Part shown: piece by piece, positions 37,907 to 38,766 of the stretch
Position numbering within the stretch: the first letter of the stretch is position 1
Layout: each line of letters begins with the position of its first letter
Virus record (IMG/VR): IMGVR_UViG_3300024951_000016
Coordinates: 1-38,766 of that record
Source of the DNA: a virus
DNA length: 38,766 bases
Strand: one strand, 5' to 3'
Position numbers and translations under genes: made by a program
Notes under the pieces: model-generated
Database searches by the model: none
The model's input: only the letters and a program-made list of their open reading frames with translations
Told to the model about the DNA's origin: nothing

Positions 37907-38766
37907 CCCGGCCGGCCCTGCGCTACCACGGCGGCAAGTTTCGGCTGGCGCCGTGGGTGATGCGGTTCTTTCCGCCGCATCGGATCTACACCGAGGCATT
38001 CGGCGGCGCGGCCGGCGTGCTGCTGCAGAAGCCACGCAGCCACGGCGAGGTCTACAACGACCTGGACGGCAACGTGGTGGCGTTCTTCCGCTGCCTGCAG
38101 CAGCCCGAGCTGCGCGACCGCCTGGTGCAGGCGATCACGCTTACGCCATATGCCCGTGACGAGTTCGACCTGGCCTGGGAGCCGACAGATGACCAGATCG
38201 AGCGTGCGCGCCGCACGGCGATCCGGGCGCAGATGGGGTTCGGGTCCGCAGGGGCTACGAAAGGGTCCACCGGGCTGCGCACGGACACCATGCGCCGCTA
38301 TTCCACGGCCCAGATGGACTGGGCGGCCTACCCACCCGTGCTGCTCGACGTGGCCGAGCGGTTCCAGCAGGTGCTGATCGAGAACCGGCCCGCCGTCGAC
38401 GTGCTCCAGCAGCACGACAGCCCGGAGACGCTGCACTTCGTGGACCCGCCCTATGTGCACAGCACCCGCGTGCTGCGCAGCCAGGGGGGCTACAGGCATG
38501 AGATGACCGACGAGGACCACGCCGAGCTGCTGCGCGGGCTGCGCGGCATGGTGGTCCTGTCGGGGTATGCCTCGGACCTGTACGCCGGCGATCTGCCGGG
38601 CTGGATCTCGCACAGCACCCAAGCACGCATTGCAGCCGGGCGCGGCGCAGCCGTGCGCACTGAGGTGGTCTGGCTGAATCCGGCGTGTGCTGACGCGCTG
38701 GCCAGCGCCGCTGGCGGGCTGTTCGGCGGCCTCGATGCGGCCCCGGTGATGGAGGTGTGCCCATGA
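37900..38766 (+). CDS. Dam-like N6-adenine DNA methyltransferase
   Basis: 288 aa, the size of Dam/DpnM-type enzymes. The N-terminus ALRYHGGKFRLAPWV has the YxGGK motif; TEAFGGAAGVL is the SAM-binding FxGxG motif I; HFVDPPYVHST is motif IV with catalytic DPPY; GMVVLSGYASDLY is a later conserved segment. Target site is not evident (GATC is the commonest for the family). ATG 37900 overlaps the end of the primase. The stop is the last base of the window. Near its end GGAGG (38751-38755) is placed to serve gene 1 if the genome is circular. Confidence 0.9.
   Translation: MVTRPALRYHGGKFRLAPWVMRFFPPHRIYTEAFGGAAGVLLQKPRSHGEVYNDLDGNVVAFFRCLQQPELRDRLVQAITLTPYARDEFDLAWEPTDDQIERARRTAIRAQMGFGSAGATKGSTGLRTDTMRRYSTAQMDWAAYPPVLLDVAERFQQVLIENRPAVDVLQQHDSPETLHFVDPPYVHSTRVLRSQGGYRHEMTDEDHAELLRGLRGMVVLSGYASDLYAGDLPGWISHSTQARIAAGRGAAVRTEVVWLNPACADALASAAGGLFGGLDAAPVMEVCP
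38751..38755 (+). promoter_or_regulatory. Ribosome site positioned for gene 1 across the sequence ends
   Basis: GGAGG lies 11 bases before position 1 if the last base is joined to the first. The joined sequence CCCATGA-ATGCCC places the terminase start right after the methylase stop, the same tight spacing as elsewhere. This supports a circular or permuted molecule. Confidence 0.5.

Noticed and set aside
1-38766. tRNA genes, CRISPR arrays, insertion sequences
   Set aside because: No cloverleaf-like segment, regularly spaced direct repeats or transposase was seen on reading both strands.

Overview
The window reads as an essentially complete genome of a temperate, siphovirus-like tailed phage (or an excised prophage) of a GC-rich betaproteobacterium, most likely a Comamonadaceae host (Acidovorax/Comamonas/Delftia type). 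Grounds: dense, mostly one-directional, ATGA-coupled genes; a head module of Mu gpF/gpI type joined to a lambda-type tail module (tail tube, G/GT frameshift pair, tape measure); a lysis cassette; an early region of many tiny genes; and, at 5763-5794, a palindrome resembling the intergenic repeats common in comamonads (from memory, not searched). The first base is the start codon of the packaging gene and the last base ends a methylase stop codon. Joining the two ends puts a GGAGG in front of gene 1, so the sequence is probably a circularised or permuted genome opened at the terminase.

Layout. 1-4056: packaging (putative small terminase, large terminase, portal). 4053-10619: head assembly (Mu F-like minor head protein; an 887-aa protease-scaffold-capsid polyprotein with a likely internal start; head-tail connectors; tail terminator). 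10631-20689: tail (tube, frameshifted chaperones with slippery A AAA AAC, 1651-aa tape measure, a 318-aa tail-tip candidate, a seven-bladed beta-propeller putative receptor-binding protein, a tail-fibre-assembly-like protein). 20686-23063: papain-like peptidase, two small membrane proteins (holin candidates), GH19-type endolysin, Rz spanin with Rz1 nested in another frame. 23072-25233: an accessory island, largely on the minus strand, with a divergent promoter carrying a LexA-type SOS box beside an SRAP (YedK/HMCES-like) gene, a small membrane protein and a lipoprotein. 25234-26234: the probable regulatory switch, with divergent ribbon-helix-helix (RHH) genes around a repeated operator, a third RHH-like gene and a CII-like (CP76) regulator. 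26227-34968: about two dozen small early genes including a minimal tyrosine recombinase, a mini P-loop NTPase, winged-helix-like proteins, a C5-cytosine methyltransferase with an internally repeated target domain, an ASCH-like protein and a DUF4406 protein. 35027-38766: primase/helicase-type replication protein and a Dam-like adenine methyltransferase.

The most unusual feature is in the early region. A 17-bp element, AAGGCGGTGCCGCATGA, recurs six times (one copy with a single change), always exactly at a gene-gene junction. It combines a near-perfect Shine-Dalgarno sequence, the end of the upstream gene (always ending Gly-Gly-Ala-Ala-stop) and the overlapping start codon of the next gene. It looks like a reusable translational-coupling or recombination linker between otherwise unrelated genes. 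All functional calls are from reading the sequence; no searches were run.
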